Source: Maricaulis sp. (GTDB lineage Bacteria; Pseudomonadota; Alphaproteobacteria; Caulobacterales; Maricaulaceae). From it: 63,038 nucleotides of DNA. Each line of letters starts with the position of its first letter. Position 1 is the stretch's first letter. The notes beneath the pieces are model-generated. The model was not told the origin of the DNA, did not search any database, and saw only the letters and a program-made list of their open reading frames with translations. The position numbers and the translations under genes were made by a program. This document shows, one piece after another, positions 53,930 through 62,952 of the stretch. The DNA lies in NCBI RefSeq assembly GCF_015665295.1, contig NZ_JADFAJ010000022.1, forward strand, positions 1 to 63,038, in the 5' to 3' direction.

Positions 53930-54601
53930 ATGAAAACCAAATTTCTCGCCCTCGGCCTTGCGGCCTGCTGTTTCACCGCCCCGGTTGCGGCCCAGGAAGT
54001 CGTCGGTAACGTTTCGATCGCGACCGACTACGTCTTCCGCGGCATCACCCAGACCGACAATGGTCCGGCCATCTCCGGCGGTTTCGACGTCGAAAGCGGT
54101 GGCTTTTATGGCGGTGTGTGGGCATCCAGCGTCGATTTCAGCGATGACACCACGATGGAACTCGATCTCTACGGCGGCTACGGCTTCGCCGCAGGCGGTT
54201 TCGACTTCGATGTCGGAGGCATCTATTACGCCTATCCCGACAGCCCGAGCGCCGGTGGCGACCAGAACTTCTTCGAGTTCTACGGTGGCATTGCGCGCAG
54301 CTTCGAGATTCTGAGCTGGGACGCCAAGCTGTCCTATTCGCCGGAATTCTACGGTGAGACCGGCCCGGCATTCTACCTCGAGACCGGGCTTGGACTGGAA
54401 ATCGGCGGCGGCATCACGCTGGACGGGCGTGTCGGCGCCAGCCGCTTCGATGATTTCTCGGGCGCGGACTATGAGGATTACAGTATCGGGCTTTCCGGTA
54501 CGATCTTCGACAATGTCGGTTGGGGTCTGCGCGCTCACGACGTGTCGGGTGGCGGCAATGAGTCGGTCGTCCTGTCCTTCTCCCAGAGCTTCGGCGGCTG
54601 A
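53930..54601 (+). CDS. TorF-type putative porin
   Basis: A 223-residue outer-membrane beta-barrel candidate. The signal peptide is ALGLAACCFTAPVAAQ^E, followed by VSIATDYVFRGITQTDNGPAISGGFD, the signature of the TorF/Gcw_chp family. Alternating short strands continue to the C-terminal SVVLSFSQSFGG. These porins are often next to amt, suggesting uptake of a nitrogen compound. An AGGAG ribosome-binding site precedes the ATG, and an intrinsic terminator follows. Confidence 0.85.
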   Translation: MKTKFLALGLAACCFTAPVAAQEVVGNVSIATDYVFRGITQTDNGPAISGGFDVESGGFYGGVWASSVDFSDDTTMELDLYGGYGFAAGGFDFDVGGIYYAYPDSPSAGGDQNFFEFYGGIARSFEILSWDAKLSYSPEFYGETGPAFYLETGLGLEIGGGITLDGRVGASRFDDFSGADYEDYSIGLSGTIFDNVGWGLRAHDVSGGGNESVVLSFSQSFGG

Positions 54602-54636
54602 GCGTAACGACCGCTGAGGTCAAAACGACATCATGG

Positions 54637-54674
54637 ACGGGTCCGGCCTGGCGCCGGGCCCGTTTCCTTTTTTC
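54637..54674 (+). terminator. Intrinsic terminator after the porin gene
   Basis: An 11-bp stem (54637-54647 with 54653-54663, one G:U pair) with a five-base loop is followed by TTCCTTTTTT. It lies 36 bases after the porin stop and just before the convergent BNR gene end. Confidence 0.75.
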
Positions 54675-54682
54675 TGTGAGGT

Positions 54683-55717
54683 CTATCGGGCTTTCAGACG
54701 CCAGATGCCGCCCTCGGCCCCAATGATCCAGGCCGTTTCGCCGGACGGGGAAATCGCCACGGCATTCGGGGCCGCTATGTCCCAGCCGCTGTCGCGCCAC
54801 ATAATGGATAGCTCGATCTCCCGGCCCAGATCCACGCCGGTTGTGCCGACCGCGATCCACTCGCCCCAAAGGCGGACAATGTCCGACCGGTAGCCAAGCG
54901 GCGGCGCGTCGGAGCCTAGCCAGGCATCGCCATTGTCGCGCGAGATCGCGAATGTTCCGGCCATGCTTTCGGGAGACTGATAATCGCCGCCACTGACCGC
55001 CAAAGTCGACGGGCCAGAGGCCGTGACGGCAAATATCCCGGCGCCGTCCGAACCCGCTGCGATCGGTGTGTCAAGCGCGATCCAGTGTTCGCCATGATCG
55101 CAGCTGCGCAGGACCCGTGCGACCGGGCCGCCACCGGTACCGATAAAGGCGCAGCCGGTCCCGGTCAGGGCAATCGAGGAATTTGATGCGGCAAACCCGG
55201 CTTCCCCCTCCAGTGGCGCGGGCAGCCCGGTGAGTGTTTGCCAGCTTTCCCCGCCATCGTGTGTCCTCAAAACGAGGAAGGCGCCGTCCACCGGATCTGA
55301 GAAGGCGAGGCCCTGCTGGTCGTCCCAGAAGGCGAGGCTGTCAAAGAAAGCGGAGCCGCTGTCGTCTTGCCAGACGATGGCAAAACTTGCCCCGCCATCC
55401 CGCGTTGCCAGGATCCGGGCCGGCTGCCCGGCGGTGATGAAAAGGGCGTGCTCCTCGTCGAACCCGTGCGCCGAGCGCAGGTCGGCGCCACCTGCGAGCT
55501 CGGTCGTCATGACCTGCCAGGTCTGGCCGCCGTTCAGCGTGCGCAGGATGGTGCCCTCGGGCGCGCCGATCCAGACAATATCGTCCGACACGACGCTGAG
55601 CCCGCGCAGCGATGAGGAGACGCCGCTCACCTGCGGTTCCACGCGCCAGGCCTCGCTCGAACAGCCAGCCAGAATAAGAGAGACGCCCACCAGGCCGAGG
55701 CTGATGCGCCGCGTCAC
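54683..55717 (-). CDS. BNR/YCF48-like propeller lipoprotein
   Basis: A ~344-residue lipoprotein (LVGVSLILAGC^SSEA lipobox) with several BNR-like Asp-box blades: ILRTLNGGQTWQVM, ILATRDGGASFAIV, VLRTHDGGESWQTL, VLRSCDHGEHWIAL, AISRDNGDAWLGS. It has the repeats of YCF48/sialidase-type beta propellers but no visible sialidase active-site set, so it is probably a binding scaffold. GTG 55717 overlaps the protease stop (GTGA), and the second product is likely coupled to the protease. A longer start at 55759 would lie deep inside the protease gene. Confidence 0.83.
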   Translation of the reverse strand: MTRRISLGLVGVSLILAGCSSEAWRVEPQVSGVSSSLRGLSVVSDDIVWIGAPEGTILRTLNGGQTWQVMTTELAGGADLRSAHGFDEEHALFITAGQPARILATRDGGASFAIVWQDDSGSAFFDSLAFWDDQQGLAFSDPVDGAFLVLRTHDGGESWQTLTGLPAPLEGEAGFAASNSSIALTGTGCAFIGTGGGPVARVLRSCDHGEHWIALDTPIAAGSDGAGIFAVTASGPSTLAVSGGDYQSPESMAGTFAISRDNGDAWLGSDAPPLGYRSDIVRLWGEWIAVGTTGVDLGREIELSIMWRDSGWDIAAPNAVAISPSGETAWIIGAEGGIWRLKAR

Positions 55718-58230
55718 TCTTCCAGTCCCAGCAGGCTGGCGCTGTCGCAATGCCAGCACGTGTGCGCTCCGATCGGGCTGCCGGGCGGCACCGGCGTGTC
55801 GACGAGTTCCGGCGTCTCGCCCTCGTCAAAGCGGGCCAAGCCGGCAGCGGCCGCGCGCGCCAGCCACAGCTGATGCGCCGCGGCTGCATCATTGCGCTGC
55901 CGGGCCGGTTCATTTCGCGCCATGGCTTCAAGGCGTTGCCGGGCCATGGCTGACGGTGTGACGGGGTCTGCGGCGAGAATGACGAGCAATTGCGTCACAT
56001 ATTCGGTCTGCAGCGCCTGACGCAGCGGCATCAGGCGGGCGGCCTCATTGCGCGGCGCGTCGAACAGGCGGCCCTCGACCCGGTCAAGCAGGCTCGCGAG
56101 GCTCATCCGGGTCCCGTCGCGGGCGGCCTGGTCCGCCAGGCGTGACAGGCGGGCCGGGTTGAGCAGGGCTTGCAGGGTGATCTGTCCAGCAGCGGCGGCC
56201 GCTCCGGCGCGGCTGAAGGCCGGGTAGTCGTCAGACCGGAAGAGGTCCCGCGTTGCCGCCGGATCATAGTCGGCAAACGGTGCCGGCATCATGAGGGTGA
56301 GAATTTCATCAGAAACATCGAGCGCTTGCGGGTCGAGCGTTGCCAGAAGCGCGTCCAGCGCGCGGGCCTGGTCTGCCGCGCTGACGGGTGTCATCCCGAC
56401 CAGGCCGGCCCGGTTGGGCCCGTAATTGAACATGACTCCACCGATCGACTTGCCAACCGCCTCGACCTGGTAGCGGTGGTAGAGATAGATCGGCGGCAGT
56501 ATGCCGCGCAGGGCGCTCGCGGGCTGGCCTGTGGCCAGGACATGACGTCCAAAGCCGGCCAGCGCGCGAGACCTGACAGCCATTGTCTCCTCCAGCATGG
56601 CTACCGGATCGCTGCCATTGTCCCAGAGATTGGCGAGGGGGTGGGCGCTGGAATTGCCGCGGGCATGGCGGTCGGTGATGTAGAGCAGGCCGCTGGCAGC
56701 TGCCTCATCGAGAATGGCGTTGAGCACTGCGGCTTCGGTACCGGCATCGCCGAACTCACCATAAAGCCATGAAATCGCAACGCGATCCCAGGCCGCAATG
56801 CCGCTATCATAGGCCTGGCTGGTATCGATTTCGCCGGACGCGTCGAGCGTGACGAGGGGAGCGGGATAGTCCATCACCGAGGCGCGATCCGAAACGCTGG
56901 CCGCGAAATTATGGGCCAGGCCGATCGTGTGTCCGATCTCGTGGGCCGAGAGCTGGCGGATGCGGGCGAGGGCGAGTTCGAGCGGATCGTTCGCGGCACC
57001 GGTCCCGGTATTTTCCACCCCAACAAGCCCTTCAAAGATCATGCGATCCTGGCGCACGCGCTGGGAGCCGAGAATGACGTGTCCCTTGAGAATCTCACCC
57101 GTGCGCGGGTCGATCACCGAGCCGCCATAGGACCAGCCACGGGTCTGCCGGTGCACCCACTGGATGACATTGTAGCGAACATCGAGCGGGTGGGCGCCTT
57201 CCGGCAGAAGCGCGACCCGGAAGGCGTTTTCGTATCCGGCGGCGGCGAAAGCCTCGGCCCACCAATTGCCGCCTTCGATGAGGGCGTCGCGGATCAGCGG
57301 TGGTGTGCCGCGATCGAGATAATAGATGATCGGTTCGACAACCGGCCCCGATTGTGCTGTCGGATCCACACGTTCCAGCCGGTGTCTCAGGGCGAGCGAG
57401 CGCCGGACGGGACCCTCCAGCGGGGTCGCCATATCGTAAAAATCCAGCGTGATGGCGCCGGACCGGTCATCCGCTTCGCGCGGCTCATAGCCCAGTTCCG
57501 GCAGGGCGGCGAAGGAGTGATGGACGGTGAGGGTGACCGATTCCGGGGCCGGGGTGACAGCCCGGACTTCCGAGCCGGGACTGGCGCTGGAAAGCGTCAG
57601 AAGTGCATCGATTTCAACGTTTTGCGGGAAGACCAACGCACTGTCGGTGAGCGCCGCCGAACGGTCGCCGGCAATCGAGAAGGACCCCTGGCCGCTGCTC
57701 GCCAACTGGCTGACGGTACCAATCGGGTCGCGCAGGAGGAAATCAGATAAATCAATCAAAAGGTTGCCGCCATCTTCGGCAATAATTTCGGTCGACCAGA
57801 TGATGGAGCGGGCAAAGGAGTTTCGGGTTGCCGCGGCTTCTTCCGGACCGGCCCCGCCGGCGCGGTATCCGGTGTTTTCGAACTCGGCGAAGACCCGGTC
57901 ATTGACCCGGAAAAAGTGAAGGATTTCAGAGCTTGAGCCCAATCCGCGATCCAGTCCGACCGGGTTGGAACCAAGGCCCGAAGTCAGCCGGGCGGTGTAA
58001 ATCATGCGGCCCAGCCCATCGCCGTCGCCCTGGTTCAGGCGCGCCAGGATGCGACCGTCGGATGGATCGACATAGAGCGGGATGAATCCCTCGCGAAGCT
58101 CAAGGTTTTCAACCACATCGGCGTAGGTGTCCGCCTCTTGTGCGGTCGCCGGCGCAATCATCGCCAGTGCCATGGCGCCAAGCGTTATCATCGTGCGGGT
58201 CTTTCTGATGGTCTTCATGGTGGTCTTCAT
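55714..58230 (-). CDS. Secreted zinc-dependent metalloprotease (zincin, DUF4953/DUF5117-like)
   Basis: An 838-residue protein with a signal peptide (LGAMALAMIAPATAQ^E). The catalytic helix is LSAHEIGHTIGLAHNF (HExxHxxxxxH), followed by the Met-turn-like SVMDYPAP, as in metzincins. Large flanking N- and C-terminal domains match the DUF5117/DUF4953 layout. The coupled propeller lipoprotein directly downstream suggests a joint envelope function. Start ATG 58230; ATG 58218 (second Met) is an alternative. It is divergent from the hydroxyproline genes. Confidence 0.9.
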   Translation of the reverse strand: MKTTMKTIRKTRTMITLGAMALAMIAPATAQEADTYADVVENLELREGFIPLYVDPSDGRILARLNQGDGDGLGRMIYTARLTSGLGSNPVGLDRGLGSSSEILHFFRVNDRVFAEFENTGYRAGGAGPEEAAATRNSFARSIIWSTEIIAEDGGNLLIDLSDFLLRDPIGTVSQLASSGQGSFSIAGDRSAALTDSALVFPQNVEIDALLTLSSASPGSEVRAVTPAPESVTLTVHHSFAALPELGYEPREADDRSGAITLDFYDMATPLEGPVRRSLALRHRLERVDPTAQSGPVVEPIIYYLDRGTPPLIRDALIEGGNWWAEAFAAAGYENAFRVALLPEGAHPLDVRYNVIQWVHRQTRGWSYGGSVIDPRTGEILKGHVILGSQRVRQDRMIFEGLVGVENTGTGAANDPLELALARIRQLSAHEIGHTIGLAHNFAASVSDRASVMDYPAPLVTLDASGEIDTSQAYDSGIAAWDRVAISWLYGEFGDAGTEAAVLNAILDEAAASGLLYITDRHARGNSSAHPLANLWDNGSDPVAMLEETMAVRSRALAGFGRHVLATGQPASALRGILPPIYLYHRYQVEAVGKSIGGVMFNYGPNRAGLVGMTPVSAADQARALDALLATLDPQALDVSDEILTLMMPAPFADYDPAATRDLFRSDDYPAFSRAGAAAAAGQITLQALLNPARLSRLADQAARDGTRMSLASLLDRVEGRLFDAPRNEAARLMPLRQALQTEYVTQLLVILAADPVTPSAMARQRLEAMARNEPARQRNDAAAAHQLWLARAAAAGLARFDEGETPELVDTPVPPGSPIGAHTCWHCDSASLLGLEE

Positions 58231-58291
58231 CCCCTGCTCGGGTCGACGCTAGACGAGGTTTTCCGGAGTGTCACCCGCCCGGCTTGACCCG

Positions 58292-58310
58292 ATTGGATAT
58301 TGTATCCAAT
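58292..58310. promoter_or_regulatory. Palindromic operator, GntR-like
   Basis: ATTGGATA-TTG-TATCCAAT is a perfect 8-bp inverted repeat with a three-base spacer, upstream of the hydroxyproline-type genes. A TTGACC -35-like hexamer (58284-58289) overlaps its left flank, so it could act as an operator of a GntR/FadR-type regulator. The regulator gene is not in the window. Confidence 0.6.
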
Positions 58311-58466
58311 TTGCGAGCCAGTCGATTTTCCGGTCCGGGAGTGACAGGCTGGGCCCGACGCACCGCCGGAGAGGCGAGGCGGCGGGAAAACGGACGAAAC
58401 AGGCTCGATCAGACCGGTCATGACAAGCGCGCATGGCCGGCCCGGAAGCCGGTGAAGGGACGCGTG

Positions 58467-59387
58467 ATGACAGCAAGCAATTGGCGCGGGGTCTTCCCCG
58501 CCGCAACGACACAGTTTGCCGAGGATTTCTCGGTTGATCTCGAAGCCACGACGGCGGTTGTGAAAGCCCTCGTCGAGGACGGGGTGCACGGGCTCATCGC
58601 CATGGGCACGGTCGGCGAGAACAATTCCCTGAGCGCGCCGGAGAAACGCGCCGTGCTCACCGCCATCGTCGATGCGGTCGATGGCCGGGTGCCGGTGCTG
58701 ACCGGCGTCTCCGAACTGACCACCGATCTCGCCCGGACCTATGCCATCGACGCAGCGCGGATCGGGGCGGACGGGCTGATGCTGCTGCCGGCCATGGTCT
58801 ATGTCCCCTCCGAAGCCGAGCTGGAAGCGCATATCCGCACCGTGGCGGCCGCGACCTCCCTGCCGGTCATGCTCTACAACAACCCGCCCGCCTACCGCGT
58901 CGCCATCTCGCTCGACACGCTGGAACGCCTGACCGATGTCGAGACCCTGGTGGCGATCAAGGAGAGCGCGCCCGATCCGCGCCGCATCACCGACATCCTC
59001 AATCGCTGCGGCGATCGTTACCGGGTCTTCGCCGGCCTGGATGATGTCGCGCTGGAGGAAATCCTGCTCGGCGCGGTCGGCTGGGTGTCCGGCCTGACCA
59101 ATGCCTTCCCGACCGAATCGATCGCCCTGTGGGAGGCCGTCGAGAGCGGCGACCTGGAGACCGCGCGGGCCATCTATCGCTGGTTCATGCCGCTTTTGCA
59201 TCTCGATGCCGAGCATGATCTCGTCCAGTCCATCAAGCTGGCCGAACAGGTCATGGGCCGCGGCTCGGAACGCGTCCGCATGCCGCGCCTGCCGCTGGCC
59301 GGTGCCCGCCGCGCCGAAGTCATCGCCATGGTCGAGACGGCGCGCGACACGCGTCCGCTCAAACTGCCCTCGGTCCTGGCCCACTAG
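58467..59387 (+). CDS. DHDPS-family aldolase/deaminase, probably 1-pyrroline-4-hydroxy-2-carboxylate deaminase
   Basis: A 306-residue class I aldolase-fold enzyme. GLIAMGTVGENNSLS, the YNNPPAYR tyrosine segment and the Schiff-base Lys in VAIKESAPDPRR are present. Dihydrodipicolinate synthase itself is one alternative, but pairing with hydroxyproline epimerase five bases downstream points to the deaminase step of hydroxyproline breakdown (the LhpC/HypD-type role). ATG 58467 follows GAAGGGA; a longer upstream frame (from 58284) has poor coding character. Confidence is high in the family and moderate in the substrate. Confidence 0.8.
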   Translation: MTASNWRGVFPAATTQFAEDFSVDLEATTAVVKALVEDGVHGLIAMGTVGENNSLSAPEKRAVLTAIVDAVDGRVPVLTGVSELTTDLARTYAIDAARIGADGLMLLPAMVYVPSEAELEAHIRTVAAATSLPVMLYNNPPAYRVAISLDTLERLTDVETLVAIKESAPDPRRITDILNRCGDRYRVFAGLDDVALEEILLGAVGWVSGLTNAFPTESIALWEAVESGDLETARAIYRWFMPLLHLDAEHDLVQSIKLAEQVMGRGSERVRMPRLPLAGARRAEVIAMVETARDTRPLKLPSVLAH

Positions 59388-59392
59388 GCCCA

Positions 59393-60406
59393 ATGTCGGA
59401 GCGCGCCATGCGCCATGTCTTCCAGTGCCTCGACGGGCATACCTGCGGCAATCCGGTGCGGCTGGTCACCGGGCCGCTGCCCTTTCTGGCAGGCGACACG
59501 ATGGCCGGGAAACGGGCCGACTTCATCGCCCGTTTCGACTGGATCCGGCGATCGCTCATGTTCGAGCCGCGCGGCCACGACATGATGTCCGGCGCGATGT
59601 TCTACCCGCCCTCAACGCCGGATGCCGACGCCTCCATCCTCTTCATCGAGACCTCGGGCTGCCTGCCCATGTGCGGCCATGGCACGATCGGGGCCGTGAC
59701 CATGGCGCTGGAAAACGGCGTCTTCACCCCGGCCGACCGCAAGCATGTGAAACTGGATGCCCCGGCCGGCCGGATCGAGGCGGAGATCGACTGGCAGGGC
59801 GAGCACGTCACCGGCGTGCGCATCCGCAATGTCGCCTCCTATCTCGCGATCACCGGCCTCGTGCTGGACATTCCCGGCTGGCAGGCGATCACGGTCGACA
59901 TCGCCTATGGCGGCAATTTCTACATCATCATCGAACCGCAGCCCGGCTATGGCGATCTTGACGAGATGGGCGTCGCCGACCTGCTGCGCCTCAGCCCGCT
60001 GGTCCGCGCCGCCGCCAATGCCGCCGTCACCCTCAGCCATCCCGACGACCCGCGCGTCGGCGGCGCCAGCCATGTCCTGTGGACCGGCCGCCCGCGCGAT
60101 CCGAAGGCCGATGCCCGCAACGCCGTCTTCTATGGCAGCCGCGCCCTCGACCGCTCCCCCTGCGGCACCGGCACCAGCGCCCGCATGGCCCAGCTTGCCG
60201 CCCGCGGCGAGCTCAGGCCGGGCGACACCTTCATCCATGAAAGCCTCATCGGCAGCCTGTTTGAGGGGAAGGTGGAGGCCGCGACCACGCTCGGCGGCCA
60301 CGCCGCCATCATCCCCAGCATCAAGGGCTGGGCCATCCAGACCGGCATCAACACGATCTGGGTCGATGAGCGCGACCCCTATGCGGGCGGGTTTTCGGTG
60401 GGGTAG
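59393..60406 (+). CDS. 4-Hydroxyproline 2-epimerase (proline racemase family)
   Basis: A 337-residue proline racemase-family enzyme. Both catalytic Cys are present: LPMCGHGTIGAV and SPCGTGTSARMA, so it is an epimerase/racemase and not the Thr-variant dehydratase. It begins five bases after the preceding gene, so the two form an operon that would convert trans-4-hydroxy-L-proline to its D-isomer and process a later intermediate. The oxidase and semialdehyde dehydrogenase of the pathway are not in this window. Confidence 0.87.
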   Translation: MSERAMRHVFQCLDGHTCGNPVRLVTGPLPFLAGDTMAGKRADFIARFDWIRRSLMFEPRGHDMMSGAMFYPPSTPDADASILFIETSGCLPMCGHGTIGAVTMALENGVFTPADRKHVKLDAPAGRIEAEIDWQGEHVTGVRIRNVASYLAITGLVLDIPGWQAITVDIAYGGNFYIIIEPQPGYGDLDEMGVADLLRLSPLVRAAANAAVTLSHPDDPRVGGASHVLWTGRPRDPKADARNAVFYGSRALDRSPCGTGTSARMAQLAARGELRPGDTFIHESLIGSLFEGKVEAATTLGGHAAIIPSIKGWAIQTGINTIWVDERDPYAGGFSVG

Positions 60407-60987
60407 GGGCGACGTCTTTCTCCCCCGCAAACCCAACCACATTTTTCCCGGCCGGAGCCCCGCAAAAGCGGGGCGGAGAGCCGGGACCGACGAGCCCCTC
60501 CGGCCAGCGATGAGTCTCCCGTCGGTCCCGGATGGCGCTGCGCGCCTCCGGGAAAAATGCAGGGGGGATGGAAAACCCCTTTCTGCCCCCGCTTGCGGGG
60601 GAAGTGGCCTGGCGCGCAAGCGACAGGACGAAGGGGGCCGAGCGCAGCGAGGGGGAGCCTGGGCTACCGCCTGCGGCGTCATCCCTTCGTCCGGCGCTTC
60701 GGGCGCGACACCTCTCCATGGTGTGGGGAGAAACATCAGGGTCCAGGTCCTTCCCCAGACCAGGGAAGGTGCCCCGGATTGAATCCGGGGCGGAAGGGGT
60801 GAGACGCGTCAGCGTTCCGTCAGCGGCCGCCCATCACCCACTCCGTCTCGCCCTCACGGGCGATCCACCTCGCCCATCAAGGGCGAGGACCTATTCAGCA
60901 CCACTGCCACCGTCCACAATCCAGCATTGCCGCGCCGGGCAGGCGCCGCATACAGTCAGGCCGGACTTGCAGACGGGGACGGGCCGC
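60407..60987. other. Palindrome-rich extragenic region (581 bases, no gene)
   Basis: No gene is supported; the frame that continues upstream of the MmeI-like gene translates to low-complexity sequence here. It contains nested palindromes: CCCGGC / GCCGGG enclosing GCCCCGC-AAAA-GCGGGGC (60447-60485), a perfect 12-bp inverted repeat CCGGGACCGACG / CGTCGGTCCCGG (60481-60492 and 60520-60531), and CCCCCGC-TT-GCGGGGG (60586-60601). Together they look like REP-type extragenic repeats of the genome. Confidence 0.6.
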
Positions 60988-62952
60988 ATGGCGGACGCAG
61001 GCATGGATGACGGGCTCGACCCGGCGATCGTGGAGGCCTTCATTGCGCGCTGGCAGAAGTCCGGCGGGGCGGAGCGTTCGAACACGCAGTCCTTCCTCAA
61101 CGAGCTGTGCGACCTGATCGGCCAGCCGCACCCGGACCCGGTGCAGGAGGCCAATCATCTCAATGATTACGTCTATGACCGTTCGGTCACCCGCAATCAT
61201 GCCGACGGTCACACCTCGACCCGCTTTCTCGATCTCTACAAGCGCGGCCATTTCGTGCTGGAGGCGAAACAAAGCGCCAAATCCGGCAAGGGGAAAGTCG
61301 ATCCGGCGCAGACGGAATTGCACGGGATCGAGGCCGGCGACCGCAAGACCGGCACCGCCAAGCGGGGCACCAATGCCTGGGTCACGGCCATGCGCAAGGC
61401 GCGCGAACAGGCCGAGGCCTATGCCAAGGACCTGCCGCCGGAACATGGCTGGCCACCCTTCCTGATCGTCTGCGATGTCGGTTATTGCTTTGAAATCTAT
61501 GCCGACTTCTCCGGTCAGGGCAAAAATTACGCGCACTTTCCGGACCGCCGCTCCTTCCGTGTCCTGCTGGAGGATTTGCGCAGCCCGGTGGTGCGCGAAC
61601 GCCTGCGCACGATCTGGACCGACCCGCATGCGCTCGACCCGGCCAAGAAATCAGCCGAGGTCACGCGCGACATCGCTGCCCGGCTGGCCAGGGTCGCCCG
61701 CGATCTGGAGCAAAAGCACGACGCCGAGACGGTCGCCATGTTCCTCATGCGCTGCCTGTTCACCATGTTTGCCGAAGATGTGGACCTGCTGAAACGGCAC
61801 AGCTTCACCCGCATGCTGGAAGAGCTTCAGGCCATGCCCGACAAGGCGCATCTGGCGCTGGAACAGCTCTGGACCGACATGGATACCGGCTCGGCGCTCA
61901 ATGCCTGGATCCGCGAGCCGGTCCGCAAATTCAATGGCGGTCTCTTCCGCGATGCGCGGGCCCTGCCGCTGACGGCGGACATGGTGGCCGAACTCACCCT
62001 CGCCGCGCGCCGCGACTGGCGCGATGTGGAACCGGCGATTTTCGGCACCTTGCTGGAACAGGCACTCGACAAGAAGGAGCGCCACAAGCTGGGCGCCCAT
62101 TACACGCCGCGCGCCTATGTCGAGCGTCTGGTGACGCCAACCATCATCGAGCCGCTGCGCGACGACTGGCGCGATGTGATGGTGGAATGCCAGGCCCTGA
62201 TCGAGGATGGCAAGTCCGACGAGGCCCTGCGCGAGGCGCGGCGTTTCCATGAAAGCCTGTGCGAGATCCGCGTGCTGGACCCGGCCTGCGGCACCGGCAA
62301 TTTCCTCTATGTCGCCATGGAGATGATGAAAAAGCTGGAAGGCGATGTGGTCGATTTCATCACCGAGCTGGGCGGCGAGGCGACGCTGGAATTCCAGGGC
62401 CACACGGTTGATCCGCACCAGTTTCTCGGCATCGAACTCAATCCGCGTGCCGCCGCGATTGCCGAACTGGTCCTGTGGATCGGTTTCATCAAATGGCAAT
62501 TGAAGACCGGCGGCCAGGACGTGGTGCGCGACCCGGTGCTGAAGGATTTCCACAATATCGAATGCCGCGACGCGGTGCTGGACTATAGCGAGCGCACCCT
62601 GCGCCTGGCCGACAGCGGCAAGCCGGTCTCGCGCTGGGATGGCGAGACGGTGAAAGCCCACCCCGTCACCGGCGAAAACGTGCCGGACGAAAGCGCCCAG
62701 GTTGAAATCTGGGACTATGCCAAACCGAAACCGGCGGTCTGGCCGAAGGCGGATTTCATTGTGGGGAATCCGCCTTTTATTGGGAATAAACGGATGCGGG
62801 CGGAGTTGGGCGACGAGTATGTGGAGGCACTGAGGGCTGCGTACTCACCCGTCTCAAGTTCCATTGATTTCGTAATGTACTGGTGGAAAAAAGCAGCCGC
62901 GGAACTAGGTACTGTACCCATAAACCGGATTCCCAAATCACTCCGGCCGTGA
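60988..62952 (+). pseudogene. MmeI-like type IIL restriction-modification enzyme interrupted by an IS5-family element
   Basis: The 654-residue product keeps the N-terminal nuclease (D82, then E92-x-K94 in FVLEAKQ, with the nine-residue D-to-E spacing known for MmeI), the helical connector and the methyltransferase (DPACGTGNFLY near 431, GIELNPRAAA, GNPPFIGN near 593). It breaks off after YWWKKAAAEL: the last ~14 residues derive from IS DNA. MmeI-type proteins are about 900 residues, so the target-recognition region is lost here or lies beyond the element. The preferred start is ATG 60988. Confidence 0.82.
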
